A stretch of 64,000 nt of DNA. It comes from Reyranella soli (GTDB lineage: Bacteria > Pseudomonadota > Alphaproteobacteria > Reyranellales > Reyranellaceae). Below are positions 49,565-58,727 of the stretch, piece by piece; positions within the stretch are counted from its first letter, which is position 1, and each line of letters starts with the position of its first letter. The notes beneath the pieces were generated by a model. The model was given only the letters and a program-made list of their open reading frames with translations. It had not been told where the DNA came from and searched no databases. The stretch lies in contig NZ_BKAJ01000030.1 in assembly GCF_007992495.1 (NCBI RefSeq), positions 124,001 to 188,000 on the forward strand. The letters run 5' to 3'. Position numbers and translations under genes: made by a program.

Positions 49565-50542
49565 TCAGGCGTCGGGCAGCTTGTAGTTCACCTTGCTCGG
49601 GGCCACTTCGCGGAGCAGGTCGGGATAGAACAGGGTGTTCCAGGACACCGGCTTGGGAAGCCTGCCAATGCTCTTCAACTGAGCTTCGGCGATCTGAAAG
49701 TTGCCGATGGATTGCTGGTCCAGATGGACGTCGAAGCTCAACTTATCCATCAGCTGCTTGGTCAACGGCAGGTCGAGCTTCAGGAACTTGGCGACGTCGG
49801 CGGCGGCCTGGTCGCGCTTGGTGTTGATGACGTCCGTGGCCTCGACCATGCTGCGCATGAACGACACGGCGGCAGTACGGTTCTTCACCGCCCAATCCTT
49901 GTTCACGTAGATGAACACGCGGCCTTCGATGATGCCGACATTGTCCACGACCAGCCGCGCGCCCTTGACCGCTGCCGCGCCGCGCGTCAGCCACGGCTCC
50001 CAGGCGCTGTAGGCGTCGATGTCGCCGCGCTCGAGGGCCGCGACCATCTCCGGCGCCTCGACCTGGACGATCTTGTAGTCCTTGGGATCCAGCTTCAGCT
50101 TGTTGACCGCCGCCAGCCAGAACACTTCGCTGCCCGAACCGCGGGCAATTCCCAGGCGCTTGCCCTTGAGGGCGTCCATGCTGGCGATTTCCTTGCCGAC
50201 GATGCCGTACCAGCGCGCCAGCATGGCGCCTTCGGCAGCCACCACGACGTTCGGATCGAGCGCGTGATTGAGCAGGCCGGCCTGCTCCGCGCCGAATGCC
50301 GATTGCACCTGGTTCTGGATCAGCAGCGCCACCATCGCCGAGCCGCTCGGTCCGGTGTTGAGCTGCACCTCCAGCCCGTTCTTGGTGAAGATGCCGGACT
50401 CCTTCGCGACGTAATATGCCGAGAACGAGGGATCCACGCCCGTCGCGATGGTGATCTTGGCAGGCTGCGCGCGCACCACCGATGGGACAACCGCAAGCCC
50501 GGCCGCCAGTTTCAGGGCGGATCGCCGTCCGATGTCAAACAT
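49565..50542 (-). CDS. ABC substrate-binding protein, SsuA/NrtA type
   Basis: A 325-aa periplasmic receptor with a Tat- or Sec-type signal (GRRSALKLAAGLAVVPSVVRA). The mature part begins QPAKITIATGVDPSFSAYYVAKESGIFTKNGLEVQLNTGPSGSAMVALLIQNQVQSAFGAEQAGLLNHA, the pattern of nitrate/sulfonate/taurine receptors (NMT1/SsuA). Last gene of the leftward operon 52207-49565 (ATPase, permease, receptor). In this context its substrate may be the same compound as, or a product or relative of, that of the liv-type importer. Confidence 0.92.
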   Translation of the reverse strand: MFDIGRRSALKLAAGLAVVPSVVRAQPAKITIATGVDPSFSAYYVAKESGIFTKNGLEVQLNTGPSGSAMVALLIQNQVQSAFGAEQAGLLNHALDPNVVVAAEGAMLARWYGIVGKEIASMDALKGKRLGIARGSGSEVFWLAAVNKLKLDPKDYKIVQVEAPEMVAALERGDIDAYSAWEPWLTRGAAAVKGARLVVDNVGIIEGRVFIYVNKDWAVKNRTAAVSFMRSMVEATDVINTKRDQAAADVAKFLKLDLPLTKQLMDKLSFDVHLDQQSIGNFQIAEAQLKSIGRLPKPVSWNTLFYPDLLREVAPSKVNYKLPDA

Positions 50543-50594
50543 TCATAACCCCCAATCCAAAGAGAAGAACCCACACTCGCGCAGCATCAGCTGG

Positions 50595-51425
50595 TCACGG
50601 CGTGACGTCATAGCGTCCGGCAAAACGGGCTACGCCGAAGCGGAACAGGCGGTCGGCCGTGAAACCCAGGATGCAGAGCGACACGAGCGCGACGAAGATG
50701 TCGCCGATCTGCATGTACATCCGCCCCTGCCACAGCATGACGCCGAGGCCGGCATTCGCAGCCACCAGCTCGGCAGCGACGATCGTGGTGAACGAATTGG
50801 CCATCGCGATGCGCATCCCCGTCAGGATGTAGGGGACGGTCGCGGGAAGGGCGACGAGGAAGAAGATCTGCCGCGAGTTCGCGCCGAGCGCCTGCGCCGC
50901 GCGGATCTTGTTGGCCGATATCGCACCCACGCCTGCCGCCGTGTTCAGGATCACGATGAAGACAGTCGTGTAGATGATCAGGAAGATCTTCGACGGCTCG
51001 CCGATGCCGAACCAGATGACCGCGATGGTGATCATCGCCACGGAAGGAATGAAGCGCAGGGATTCGGTCCATGGCTCCAGGATCTTCCGGGCCAGCGGAA
51101 AGCTGCCGATGATCAACCCGATCGGGATGCCGATGAGCGAGCCTGCGATGAAGCCGATGATGATGCGTTGCAGGCTGGCCCCGACATTCTCGACCAGGAC
51201 CCCGTCCTGCAGCAGCTCGATGGCGCGCAGGAGCACGGCATAGGGCGGCGGGAACAGAACCGAGGCGACGACATAGACGGCGACGACGTGCCAAATGAAG
51301 AAAAGGCTGAAGAAGCCGAGAAAGTACGGGAACCCATTCTTGATCGCCTGCCAGATCGACGAAGCGGAGCTGCCCGCAGCGCCGCCGGTGTCCGATACGG
51401 GCAGCGTACGCGTGGCCTCGCTCAT
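50595..51425 (-). CDS. ABC permease, SsuC/TauC type
   Basis: A 276-aa inner-membrane protein with 6 helices. The EAA loop is visible as [35 protein letters not shown], typical of SsuC/TauC, and [25 protein letters not shown] ending is conserved ([22 protein letters not shown]). Starts with ATG at 51425, overlapping the ATPase stop by 4 bases. It forms a homodimeric pore with the ATPase at 51422. Confidence 0.93.
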   Translation of the reverse strand: MSEATRTLPVSDTGGAAGSSASSIWQAIKNGFPYFLGFFSLFFIWHVVAVYVVASVLFPPPYAVLLRAIELLQDGVLVENVGASLQRIIIGFIAGSLIGIPIGLIIGSFPLARKILEPWTESLRFIPSVAMITIAVIWFGIGEPSKIFLIIYTTVFIVILNTAAGVGAISANKIRAAQALGANSRQIFFLVALPATVPYILTGMRIAMANSFTTIVAAELVAANAGLGVMLWQGRMYMQIGDIFVALVSLCILGFTADRLFRFGVARFAGRYDVTP

Positions 51426-52207
51426 GCGGCCCTCCGTGCGTTTGCGCGCAGCACTTCTTCACGAACCAGTGCATGGATCTCTTCGTAAAGGGCGATGTAT
51501 CGCGGGTCGCCCCGCGTGCGTTCGCCGGGAATGTCGATCGGCAGGTTCTTCTTCAGCGTGCCGCCGGGACCGGCCGTCATCACGCCCACGCGCGTCCCGA
51601 GGACGATTGCCTCATCGATATCGTGGGTGATGAAGACCACCGTGACCTTCATGCGTTCCCAGATGCGGCGCAATTCGACCTGCATGGCGCCGCGCGTCTG
51701 CGCATCCAGCGCGCCAAAGGGTTCATCCATCAGCAGAATCCGCGGCTCGTTGGCGAGCGCGCGTGCGATCTGCACGCGCTGCTTCATGCCGCCGGACAGC
51801 TCGGACGGGTGCTTGCCTTCCTGACCGCGCAGCCCGACCAGCTCGAGATACTGCATGGCACGGTCGCGGCGCTCTCTGCGGTCCACGCCGCGCAAGCGCA
51901 GGCCGAATTCGACATTCTCCACGGCGGTCAGCCAGGGATAGAGGGAATCGTCACCCTGAAAGACGACACCGCGATCCCGGGAAGCGCCTTTGATCGGCTT
52001 GCCGGATAGTTCCAGCCGGCCGGCGCTCGGAAGAGTGAAGCCCGCCAACAAGCTCAAGATCGTGCTCTTGCCGCAGCCGGAGGGGCCGAGCAGGCAATAG
52101 AACTCGCCGTCTTCGAGAGTGAGGTTGAAGTCGGCGACCGCCGACCAGGACCGTCCCTCTCGGGAGCGGAAGCTCTTGCCGACGTCGGCCAGTGAGATCA
52201 ATGCCAT
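51422..52207 (-). CDS. ABC ATPase, SsuB/TauB type
   Basis: A 261-aa ATPase. Walker [10 protein letters not shown], signature LSGGMKQR and Walker [13 protein letters not shown], with the SsuB/TauB patterns [22 protein letters not shown] and [16 protein letters not shown]. The ATG at 52207 gives the expected N-terminus [14 protein letters not shown] short ORF with a strong RBS overlaps this start (52198-52287) and may couple translation. First gene of the leftward operon; promoter shared with the divergent dioxygenase and marked by the GntR-type palindrome. Confidence 0.93.
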   Translation of the reverse strand: MALISLADVGKSFRSREGRSWSAVADFNLTLEDGEFYCLLGPSGCGKSTILSLLAGFTLPSAGRLELSGKPIKGASRDRGVVFQGDDSLYPWLTAVENVEFGLRLRGVDRRERRDRAMQYLELVGLRGQEGKHPSELSGGMKQRVQIARALANEPRILLMDEPFGALDAQTRGAMQVELRRIWERMKVTVVFITHDIDEAIVLGTRVGVMTAGPGGTLKKNLPIDIPGERTRGDPRYIALYEEIHALVREEVLRANARRAA

Positions 52208-52287
52208 GACGAAAGACGCGCAAGAACTGTGCCGCCGAAGCCGCCGACGAGCAGACCCGCTTCGCGCCTGACTATTTTTCCCTTCAT
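52198..52287 (-). CDS. 29-codon leader-type ORF overlapping the SsuB-type gene start
   Basis: An ATG preceded by GGAGGCGGG opens a 29-codon frame ([19 protein letters not shown]...) that ends in TGA 7 bases inside the ATPase gene, in another frame. The ATPase ATG itself has no convincing RBS, so reinitiation after this short ORF is plausible. It could instead be chance; the coding potential is weak. Confidence 0.4.
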   Translation of the reverse strand: MKGKIVRREAGLLVGGFGGTVLARLSSWH

Positions 52288-52320
52288 GGACCCGCCTCCG
52301 CCGCGAGATTTGCATGCTTT

Positions 52321-52339
52321 CGTGTATATTGTATACACG
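52321..52339. promoter_or_regulatory. GntR-type operator, site 2
   Basis: CGTGTATATTGTATACACG is a 19-base dyad (8-bp arms CGTGTATA/TATACACG around TTG) in the gap between the leftward SsuB-type gene and the rightward dioxygenase gene. It has the same length as site 1 at 42213-42231 and shares about 14 of 19 positions with it. Likely bound by the GntR/FCD protein at 48812-49558. Confidence 0.75.
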
Positions 52340-52425
52340 AATTGGACACTGCAGGGCACCAACCGCGGCACCCGATTTGCTTCGCGTTCATGCGCTGACG
52401 AGTTGAATCCAGCCAGAGGGCACCG

Positions 52426-53451
52426 ATGATGAATGCTCCGATTGCACACGACGATCCGATGATAGATGCGAGCCGGCGCTGGCCGCTCAGCGCCGTTCAT
52501 CGCGATCCCCTGCCCCGTCGCACCGCCTGGCGCCGGAGCGACGTGTCGGAGTCTGATTGGCTGCTGCCCATTCCGGACGACTGCCTGTCGGAGATCGACG
52601 CGGTTGTCCGCTCGCTGCGTGAGCACCCCGTGCCGACCCTCGTTCTGTCACCGGACGAATTCGAGCTGACGGCGTGTCGGCGCCTGGCAGCTCGCCTGAA
52701 GGACATGCTCGACGCCGGGATCGGCTTCGCCGTCGTCGACCGACTGCCGGTCGATGCTTACAGCAAGGAGGAACTCCTCGCCGTTTATTGGCTGTTCAGC
52801 CAGATGCTGGCGCGTCCCGTCGCCCAGGCCTTCAAGGGCACGTTGCTCTATGACGTCCACGACACCGGAAAGAAGACCGATGTTCGCGTTCGCGCTGACC
52901 TGACCAACGAGGATCTGAGCTGGCACACCGACTATGGCTTCAACCATCCGCCGCCCTATATCGGCCTGCTGGTGATGCGGACGGCGTTGTCGGGCGGCGT
53001 TTCGTCCACCGGGAGCCTGCACACCGCACACGAAGTCCTGCGCGAGCGGGATGCCAGGCTGCTGCAGCGGCTCTACGAACCCTATATCTGGAACCGGCAG
53101 GGCGAGCATGCGGAAGGCATGCCGATCTGCACCAGCAACCCGATTTTTTCTGACCATGGCGGTGCGGTTCGCGCCCGCTTCAATCGCGCCCTGCAGCCTG
53201 TCGGCTATCGATTGGTCGGCCGCGAAATCGATCCGGACGGCATGGACGCGCTGAACGCCTTGCACGACATCCTTTCCGAGCCGGAACACCACGTCGACTT
53301 CGTGCTGGCGCCGGGCCAGATGGAATTTCTCAACAATTCGAGGATCGCACATCGCCGGACGGCGTTCATCGATCACGACGACCCTGCCCTCAAGCGGCAT
53401 CTGTCGCGCATCTTCCTGCGCGACGAAGGCCGGCGGAGCTACATGGGGTAA
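52426..53451 (+). CDS. TauD/TfdA-family dioxygenase of the catabolic island
   Basis: A 341-aa Fe(II)/2-oxoglutarate dioxygenase. Iron ligands are H167/D169 in LSWHTDYGFN and H309 in NSRIAHRRTAF; R324 or R328 (KRHLSRIF) binds 2-oxoglutarate. The ordering and the block GIGFAVVDRLPVD match the dioxygenase at 2956-4029, so the two are paralogs outside the TauD core group. It is controlled by the second GntR-type palindrome and is probably the first or last oxidative step of the island pathway. Confidence 0.88.
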   Translation: MMNAPIAHDDPMIDASRRWPLSAVHRDPLPRRTAWRRSDVSESDWLLPIPDDCLSEIDAVVRSLREHPVPTLVLSPDEFELTACRRLAARLKDMLDAGIGFAVVDRLPVDAYSKEELLAVYWLFSQMLARPVAQAFKGTLLYDVHDTGKKTDVRVRADLTNEDLSWHTDYGFNHPPPYIGLLVMRTALSGGVSSTGSLHTAHEVLRERDARLLQRLYEPYIWNRQGEHAEGMPICTSNPIFSDHGGAVRARFNRALQPVGYRLVGREIDPDGMDALNALHDILSEPEHHVDFVLAPGQMEFLNNSRIAHRRTAFIDHDDPALKRHLSRIFLRDEGRRSYMG

Positions 53452-53495
53452 AAGGCCGCCATATAAACAACAGTCGACATGACCTGGAGAAGACG

Positions 53496-54377
53496 ATGCC
53501 GTTTGCCACGACCGACGATGGTGTGAAGCTCTACTACGAAGAGACCGGCTCCGGCGCACCGATCGTGTTCGTCCACGAATTCGCCGCCGATCACCGCTCG
53601 TGGGAAGGCCAGATGCGCCATTTTGGCCAGCGCTATCATTGCGTGACCTGGAGCGCGCGCGGATATCCACCCTCGGACGTGCCGGAAAATCCTTCAAGCT
53701 ACAGCCAGGCCCGCGCCGCCGACGACATTCTGGCGATCCTCGATCACCTGAAGCTGCCGCAGGCCCACATCGTCGGCTTGTCGATGGGCGGCTTCGCCAC
53801 GCTGCATTTCGGCTTCCGCCACCCCACGCGCGCGAAGTCGCTGGTCGTCGCGGGCTGCGGCTACGGCGCGGAGAAGCAGGAAGCGGCGAAGTTCAAGGGC
53901 GAGGCGGCGCTCGTCGCCAAATCCCTGTTGAACGAGGGCATGGTCAAGTTCGCGGAGAAATACGCCTATGGCCCGACGCGCGTTCAGTTCGAGAACAAGG
54001 ATCCGCGCGGCTTCGCCCAGTTCAAGAAGGAGCTGGGCGAGCACTCCGCACTCGGCTCGGGCAACACCCAGATCGGCGTGCAGGGCGAGCGACCCTCGCT
54101 GTACGACCTGGTCGATCAGATGCGCGCGCTCACCGTGCCGACCCTGATCCTGACTGGCGACGAAGACTGGCCATGCCTGGCTCCAGGCATCCTGATGAAG
54201 CGCGAGATCCCGTCGGCGGCGCTGTCGGTGATGCCGAACTGCGGCCACACCATCAATCTCGAGGACCCCGACCAGTTCAATCGCATCGTCAGCGATTTCG
54301 TCGTCCAGGTCGAGGCCGGCCGCTGGCCCAAGCGCGATCCGCGCGCCATCAGCGGCTCGATCACCGGCATGAAGTAG
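53496..54377 (+). CDS. Alpha/beta hydrolase
   Basis: A 293-aa serine hydrolase. The nucleophile is S96 in GLSMGGFA, the acid is in LTGDEDWPCL and the histidine is in MPNCGHTINLEDPDQF. The N-terminus (VKLYYEETGSGAPIVFVHEFAADHRSWEGQM) has the oxyanion-hole HE segment. GGAG lies 7 bases before the ATG. It follows the dioxygenase by 44 bases and could be its operon partner, acting on an ester or enol-lactone product, or be independent. Confidence 0.88.
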   Translation: MPFATTDDGVKLYYEETGSGAPIVFVHEFAADHRSWEGQMRHFGQRYHCVTWSARGYPPSDVPENPSSYSQARAADDILAILDHLKLPQAHIVGLSMGGFATLHFGFRHPTRAKSLVVAGCGYGAEKQEAAKFKGEAALVAKSLLNEGMVKFAEKYAYGPTRVQFENKDPRGFAQFKKELGEHSALGSGNTQIGVQGERPSLYDLVDQMRALTVPTLILTGDEDWPCLAPGILMKREIPSAALSVMPNCGHTINLEDPDQFNRIVSDFVVQVEAGRWPKRDPRAISGSITGMK

Positions 54378-54393
54378 AGGTCGACGGCCCGGT

Positions 54394-55023
54394 CTATGCG
54401 GCTACGAGGACGTTCTGCTCGCGCTCGAGCACGCGGCGCACGGCCGGGCGGGCCAGCATGCGGTCCTTCCAGGCGGTGTAGTGCTTGAGCTCCTCCACCG
54501 GCAGGCCGATGCGCTTGCCCCAGCCGTAGAACACCAGGGCGTAGCAGTCGACGACGCTGAACTGGTCGCCCAGGATCCACGGCTTGTCGCCGATGATGCC
54601 GTCGATCTCCTTGAGGCAGTTGTGGAAGTTCGAGCGGCCGACCTCCTTCAGATGGTCGAACACCTTGGTGTCCGTGGCGAAGCGCTCGGGCCGCGAGATG
54701 TGGGTGAAGGACGGATGGACGTTGTTGGAGAACCACGCCATCAGCGAGATCGCCCGGGCCCGCTGCACCGGATCCTTGGGCATGAGCTGCGGCGCATGCG
54801 TGGCGGCGATGAAGTCGAGGATCGCGGTGTTCTCCACGATCGTGCCCTCGTCGATCACCAGCGCCGGCACGCGGCCGCGCGGATTGACCTTGAGATACTC
54901 CGGCGTCTTCTGCTCGTTCTTGGCGAAGGCCAGCGGCTGCGAATCGAACTTGGCGCCGCTTTCCTCGAGCGCGAGATGCGACGCCGTCGAGCATGCGCCG
55001 GGCGCGTAGTAGAGCTTCAGCAT
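54394..55023 (-). CDS. Glutathione S-transferase
   Basis: A 209-aa cytosolic GST. The thioredoxin-like domain starts MLKLYYAPGACSTASHLALEESGA (S13-type active site region), with NPRGRVPALVIDEGTIVENTAILDFIA for the cis-Pro and ESxAI-like glutathione site. The helical C-terminal domain contains LGDQFSVVDCYALVFYGWG. It is of the beta/nu-like bacterial type. GGGAGGAAGAC directly precedes the ATG. The next gene upstream is an adenylate cyclase, 19 bases away. Confidence 0.92.
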   Translation of the reverse strand: MLKLYYAPGACSTASHLALEESGAKFDSQPLAFAKNEQKTPEYLKVNPRGRVPALVIDEGTIVENTAILDFIAATHAPQLMPKDPVQRARAISLMAWFSNNVHPSFTHISRPERFATDTKVFDHLKEVGRSNFHNCLKEIDGIIGDKPWILGDQFSVVDCYALVFYGWGKRIGLPVEELKHYTAWKDRMLARPAVRRVLEREQNVLVAA

Positions 55024-55042
55024 GTCTTCCTCCCGATCTCGC

Positions 55043-55852
55043 TCAACGGTCTTCCTTCCTGTCCGACGCAGGTCCGCGCCGACGCAGTATCCGCATGACG
55101 ACAATGAACAGCAATGCGGCGACCGGCCAGTGGAACCAGATCCTGTGCAGGCCGGTGAATACATTGATCAGGATCAGAAATCCCGCAATGGCGAGCAGCG
55201 TTGTGACGTCGCGCGGCAGGTTCGAGAGCCAATGCGAGACGACGCCCATCCACGTCGACGGCTCGTGCATGTCGCGAAGCCCCGAAGCGCCGACCTGTGG
55301 GGCTGCGTCCGCCCGGGACATGGTGCCACCGCCGGCCATGGCCACCCGATAGGTGGTCACGGGGGCGACGTTCTTCATCTGCTGCTGGCCGAGATGGTCG
55401 AAGCCGACGGACAACTTGTTGTGCACCTGTTCGTAAACGGAACCGGCGACCACGATGCCGCCGGGCTCGGCAAGCTCCTGTAACCGCGCCGCTATATTGA
55501 CCCCGTCGCCATAGATGTCGGGCCCCTCGACCATCACATCTCCTAGGTTGATGCCAATGCGAAACTGCATGCGCTGCGCCTGGGTGGCGTCCAGCTCCTG
55601 GCTGGATACTTCCTGCTGAATCTCGACCGCGCACTGCACGGCCTCGACGACGCTCGCGAACTCGGCGATCACGGCATCGCCCCAGGTGTTGACGATCCGC
55701 CCGTCATGGCGTTCCACCAATCCCGCCATGGCGGTGCGATGGCGGCGCAGCGTCGCCATCGTTCCTGTTTCGTCTGCTTCCATGAGACGGGAATATCCGT
55801 GCACGTCGGCGCACAGGACAGTGGTCAACCGCCGTTTCACCTTGTCTGTCAT
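55043..55852 (-). CDS. Class III adenylate/guanylate cyclase with C-terminal membrane domain
   Basis: A 269-aa protein. The cyclase domain is complete: metal aspartates D16 (TVLCADVHGYSRLMEADE) and D59 (NTWGDAVIAEF), and the transition-state Asn-Arg in YGDGVNIAARLQ. It makes cAMP or cGMP. The C-terminal 80 residues have two hydrophobic helices (VTTLLAIAGFLILINVFTG and PVAALLFIVVMRIL), placing it at the inner membrane; this is a reversed order compared with most cyclases. No receptor domain is present. Confidence 0.9.
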   Translation of the reverse strand: MTDKVKRRLTTVLCADVHGYSRLMEADETGTMATLRRHRTAMAGLVERHDGRIVNTWGDAVIAEFASVVEAVQCAVEIQQEVSSQELDATQAQRMQFRIGINLGDVMVEGPDIYGDGVNIAARLQELAEPGGIVVAGSVYEQVHNKLSVGFDHLGQQQMKNVAPVTTYRVAMAGGGTMSRADAAPQVGASGLRDMHEPSTWMGVVSHWLSNLPRDVTTLLAIAGFLILINVFTGLHRIWFHWPVAALLFIVVMRILRRRGPASDRKEDR

Positions 55853-55984
55853 CGCTCTGCGCTACCCGGGGTGCATGGGCGACAACCGCGCTTGGGGAGC
55901 TTCTGGGTCATCGAACCCTCCTCGGCGATAATCTTCCAAGTCGACGCCGATTGCATCACCTTCCGCGAGGCAGGCTCGATCCCG

Positions 55985-57136
55985 CTAGAGCGGCTTGGCA
56001 GCGCCGTTCGGCCGATTGCGGTGCAGGAACTCGCGGCCGATCTTGACCCGCTTCTGCCCGTCGTACTCGACGATGTCCGCCGTGGCGTAGGTCTCGGTCC
56101 AGTTGGACGGCAGGAACGACCCCGAGCCCACCACGTCGATAGGTGCCTTGGCCTCGGCCATGACGCGGCACTTGGCCGGGCCGAAGCCCGAGGAGGCCAC
56201 GATCTTGACCTTGTCGAAGCCCGCGCGGTCGAGTTCGGCGCGCAGATGGAAGATCGCCGCCGCCGATACGCCGGTACCGACGAGGTAGCGCAATTCCTCT
56301 TCGCTGCGATAGCCGCGGATCGATTCGGGCGAGAAGCGCTCCAGCACCGCGTAGGACGACGCGGGATCGAGGCCTTCGATGTAGCGGCCGCCGGTCGTGT
56401 CCAGCCTGAACGACAGCATGCCCTTGGCGGCAAGTTCGGGAAAGCGCCGACAGACGTCCAGCGAATCCGAGATCTCGCGCGCGAAGTAGTCGACCAGCAC
56501 GGTCATCGGCTCGCCGGCATAGGTCTCGTGGTACATCTCGGCCGCCCGCAAGGTCGAACCGGCATAGCCGATCAGGGCATGCGGCATGGTGCCGAGCCCC
56601 TGGTCGCGGCCGAAGAAGTGCGCGGTGGCGTGCGTGGCGTTGCCGATGAAGCCCACGGCGCCCACCTTGCGCTTGGCGCGCGCCGAGCCGACCGAGGCGG
56701 CATAGGCCATCATCTCGGCCATCTCCTGCCCCGCGCAATGACGCGCATCCATGGCAAGGAAGGCCGACTTCGGCATGTCGGCGCACATCGTCCAAGCGTT
56801 GTAGGCGGCGACGCAGGCCGGCCCCAGCTTCTGCAGGAAGATCGTCTCGAGATCGACGAGATGGAAGAACGAACCGGTGATGTACATCATCGGCTCGCCG
56901 GCACCGACCCACTTGCCCTCGCCATAGCGCAGGTCGAGATCGACCGACGTGTTGCGCGAACGGCCGAGCTCTTCCAGCCATTGCAACGCCAGCCGCGGCG
57001 CGAACACCACGGGGCGGCGCATGAAGATGGCGTAGGTCACGCGGGCATCGCCGAAGCGGCCGATCACCTGCTTCGTGCGATTGAAGTAGTGATCGGTATA
57101 CCGCTCGATCTCACGGTCGCTTGGATGCGTCGTCAT
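55985..57136 (-). CDS. Nicotinate phosphoribosyltransferase
   Basis: A 383-aa cytosolic enzyme of NAD salvage that joins nicotinate and PRPP. It contains DLRYGEGKWVGAGEPMMYITGSF, DMPKSAFLAMDARHCAGQEMAEMMAYA with the catalytic His region, GFIGNATHATAHFFGRDQGLGTMPHALIGYAGS and the PRPP-phosphate loop VASSGFGPAKC. The size fits the shorter bacterial/archaeal NaPRTase group. The next gene (DAHP synthase) is 30 bases upstream on the same strand. Confidence 0.92.
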   Translation of the reverse strand: MTTHPSDREIERYTDHYFNRTKQVIGRFGDARVTYAIFMRRPVVFAPRLALQWLEELGRSRNTSVDLDLRYGEGKWVGAGEPMMYITGSFFHLVDLETIFLQKLGPACVAAYNAWTMCADMPKSAFLAMDARHCAGQEMAEMMAYAASVGSARAKRKVGAVGFIGNATHATAHFFGRDQGLGTMPHALIGYAGSTLRAAEMYHETYAGEPMTVLVDYFAREISDSLDVCRRFPELAAKGMLSFRLDTTGGRYIEGLDPASSYAVLERFSPESIRGYRSEEELRYLVGTGVSAAAIFHLRAELDRAGFDKVKIVASSGFGPAKCRVMAEAKAPIDVVGSGSFLPSNWTETYATADIVEYDGQKRVKIGREFLHRNRPNGAAKPL

Positions 57137-57166
57137 AGGCCCTCCCCTGGCCCCGACCGGCCGTCG

Positions 57167-58603
57167 TTAAACGGCCGGTCGTGCCCGGGCGACGGACAGG
57201 CGCTCGGCCTTGAGCTGCTCGGCGAGCAGGAAGGCCAGCTCCAGCGCCTGGCTGGCGTTGAGTCGCGGGTCGCATTGCGTCTCGTAGCGTTCGTTGAGAT
57301 TGTCGACGGTGATATCGGTGGCGCCACCGATGCACTCGGTGACCTCCTGGCCGGTCATCTCGAAATGCACGCCGCCGGGATGGGTGCCCTCGGCGCGATG
57401 CACGGCGAAGAAGTCCTTCACCTCGCTCAGGATGGCGTCGAAGTGGCGGGTCTTCTTGCCGTTGGTTGCCGTCACGGTGTTGCCGTGCATGGGATCGCAC
57501 GACCACACGACCGAGCGCCCCTCTTTCTTGGCAGCGCGCAGCAGCGCCGGCAGCTTGTCGCCGACCTTCCCGGCGCCCATGCGGCTGATGATGACGATGC
57601 GGCCGGGCTCGTTGGTCGGGTTCAGAGTCTCGTTCAGCCGCAGGAAGTCGTCGACCGAGAGCGACGGGCCGGCCTTGAAGCCGAGCGGGTTGCGCACGCC
57701 GCGGAAGAATTCGACATGCGCGCCGTCGGGCTGGCGCGTGCGATCACCGATCCACAGGAGATGGGCCGAACAGTCGTACCAGTCGCCCGAGGTCGAATCG
57801 ACGCGGGTCAGCGCCTCCTCGTACTGCAGCAGTAGCCCCTCGTGGCAGGTGAAGAAGTCGGTCTCGGCGATCTGCGGCGTGGTCACCGAGTTGAGCCCGC
57901 AGGCGGCCATGAAATTCAGCGTCTCGTCGAGACGGGCGGCGAGGTCGTGATAGCGCTCCGACGCCGGCGAGTTGCGCACGAAGTCGAGGTTCCAGCGGTT
58001 TACTTCGTGGAGGTCGGCGTAGCCGCCCTGGGCGAAGGCGCGCAGCAGATTGAGAGTCGCGGCCGACTGGTTGTAGGCCTGCACCATGCGCTCGGGATCG
58101 GGCAGGCGCGCCTCGGGCGTGAACTCGAAACCGTTGACGTTGTCGCCGCGGTAGGACGGCAGCTGGACGTCGCCGATCTTCTCGACGTCGGACGAGCGCG
58201 GCTTGGCGAACTGGCCGGCCATGCGGCCGACCTTCACCACCGGCACGCCGGCACCATAAGTCAGCACGACGGCCATCTGCAGCAGCACGCGGAACGTGTC
58301 GCGGATGTTGTTGGCACTGAAATCGACGAAGCTCTCGGCGCAGTCGCCGCCTTGCAGCAGGAAGGCGTCGCCCGCGGCTACCTTGGCCAGCGCCGCCTTG
58401 AGCTTGCGCGCCTCGCCGGCGAACACTAGCGGCGGATAGCGGCGCAGCCGGGCCTCAGCGCTGGCCAGGACGGCGGCATCCGCATAGACCGGCATCTGCT
58501 GGGCCGGCCGGCCGCGCCAGCTCGTCGGCGTCCAGTCGGCGGCACTCGAACTGCGGGACTGCGCTTTCGCGGCCGTCTTGGACGGGCCCTGAATCGCGGT
58601 CAT
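57167..58603 (-). CDS. 3-deoxy-7-phosphoheptulonate synthase, class II
   Basis: A 478-aa enzyme of the shikimate pathway (PEP + erythrose 4-phosphate to DAHP). Class II features are [46 protein letters not shown] (metal-binding Cys), [19 protein letters not shown]-like [11 protein letters not shown] and [19 protein letters not shown]. Length is normal. The start follows a stretch AGGAGGAAGGAAAA (RBS) just before the ATG at 58603. It is cotranscribed with the nicotinate phosphoribosyltransferase. Confidence 0.95.
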   Translation of the reverse strand: MTAIQGPSKTAAKAQSRSSSAADWTPTSWRGRPAQQMPVYADAAVLASAEARLRRYPPLVFAGEARKLKAALAKVAAGDAFLLQGGDCAESFVDFSANNIRDTFRVLLQMAVVLTYGAGVPVVKVGRMAGQFAKPRSSDVEKIGDVQLPSYRGDNVNGFEFTPEARLPDPERMVQAYNQSAATLNLLRAFAQGGYADLHEVNRWNLDFVRNSPASERYHDLAARLDETLNFMAACGLNSVTTPQIAETDFFTCHEGLLLQYEEALTRVDSTSGDWYDCSAHLLWIGDRTRQPDGAHVEFFRGVRNPLGFKAGPSLSVDDFLRLNETLNPTNEPGRIVIISRMGAGKVGDKLPALLRAAKKEGRSVVWSCDPMHGNTVTATNGKKTRHFDAILSEVKDFFAVHRAEGTHPGGVHFEMTGQEVTECIGGATDITVDNLNERYETQCDPRLNASQALELAFLLAEQLKAERLSVARARPAV

Positions 58604-58727
58604 TTTTCCTTCCTCCTACAACCACCGGCGCGTTGGCCGCCGGGGCCGGTGAACCTATACGCGCTGTGGATAAAAGGCGAGCCCCCTTCAGGGGGCGAGC
58701 CCGCCGAAGCCTTGGCGAAGGCGGGCC

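Noticed and set aside
55706..57835. Open frame of 709 codons on the plus strand
   Set aside because: Antisense shadow of the adenylate cyclase, nicotinate phosphoribosyltransferase and DAHP synthase genes; composition is noncoding.
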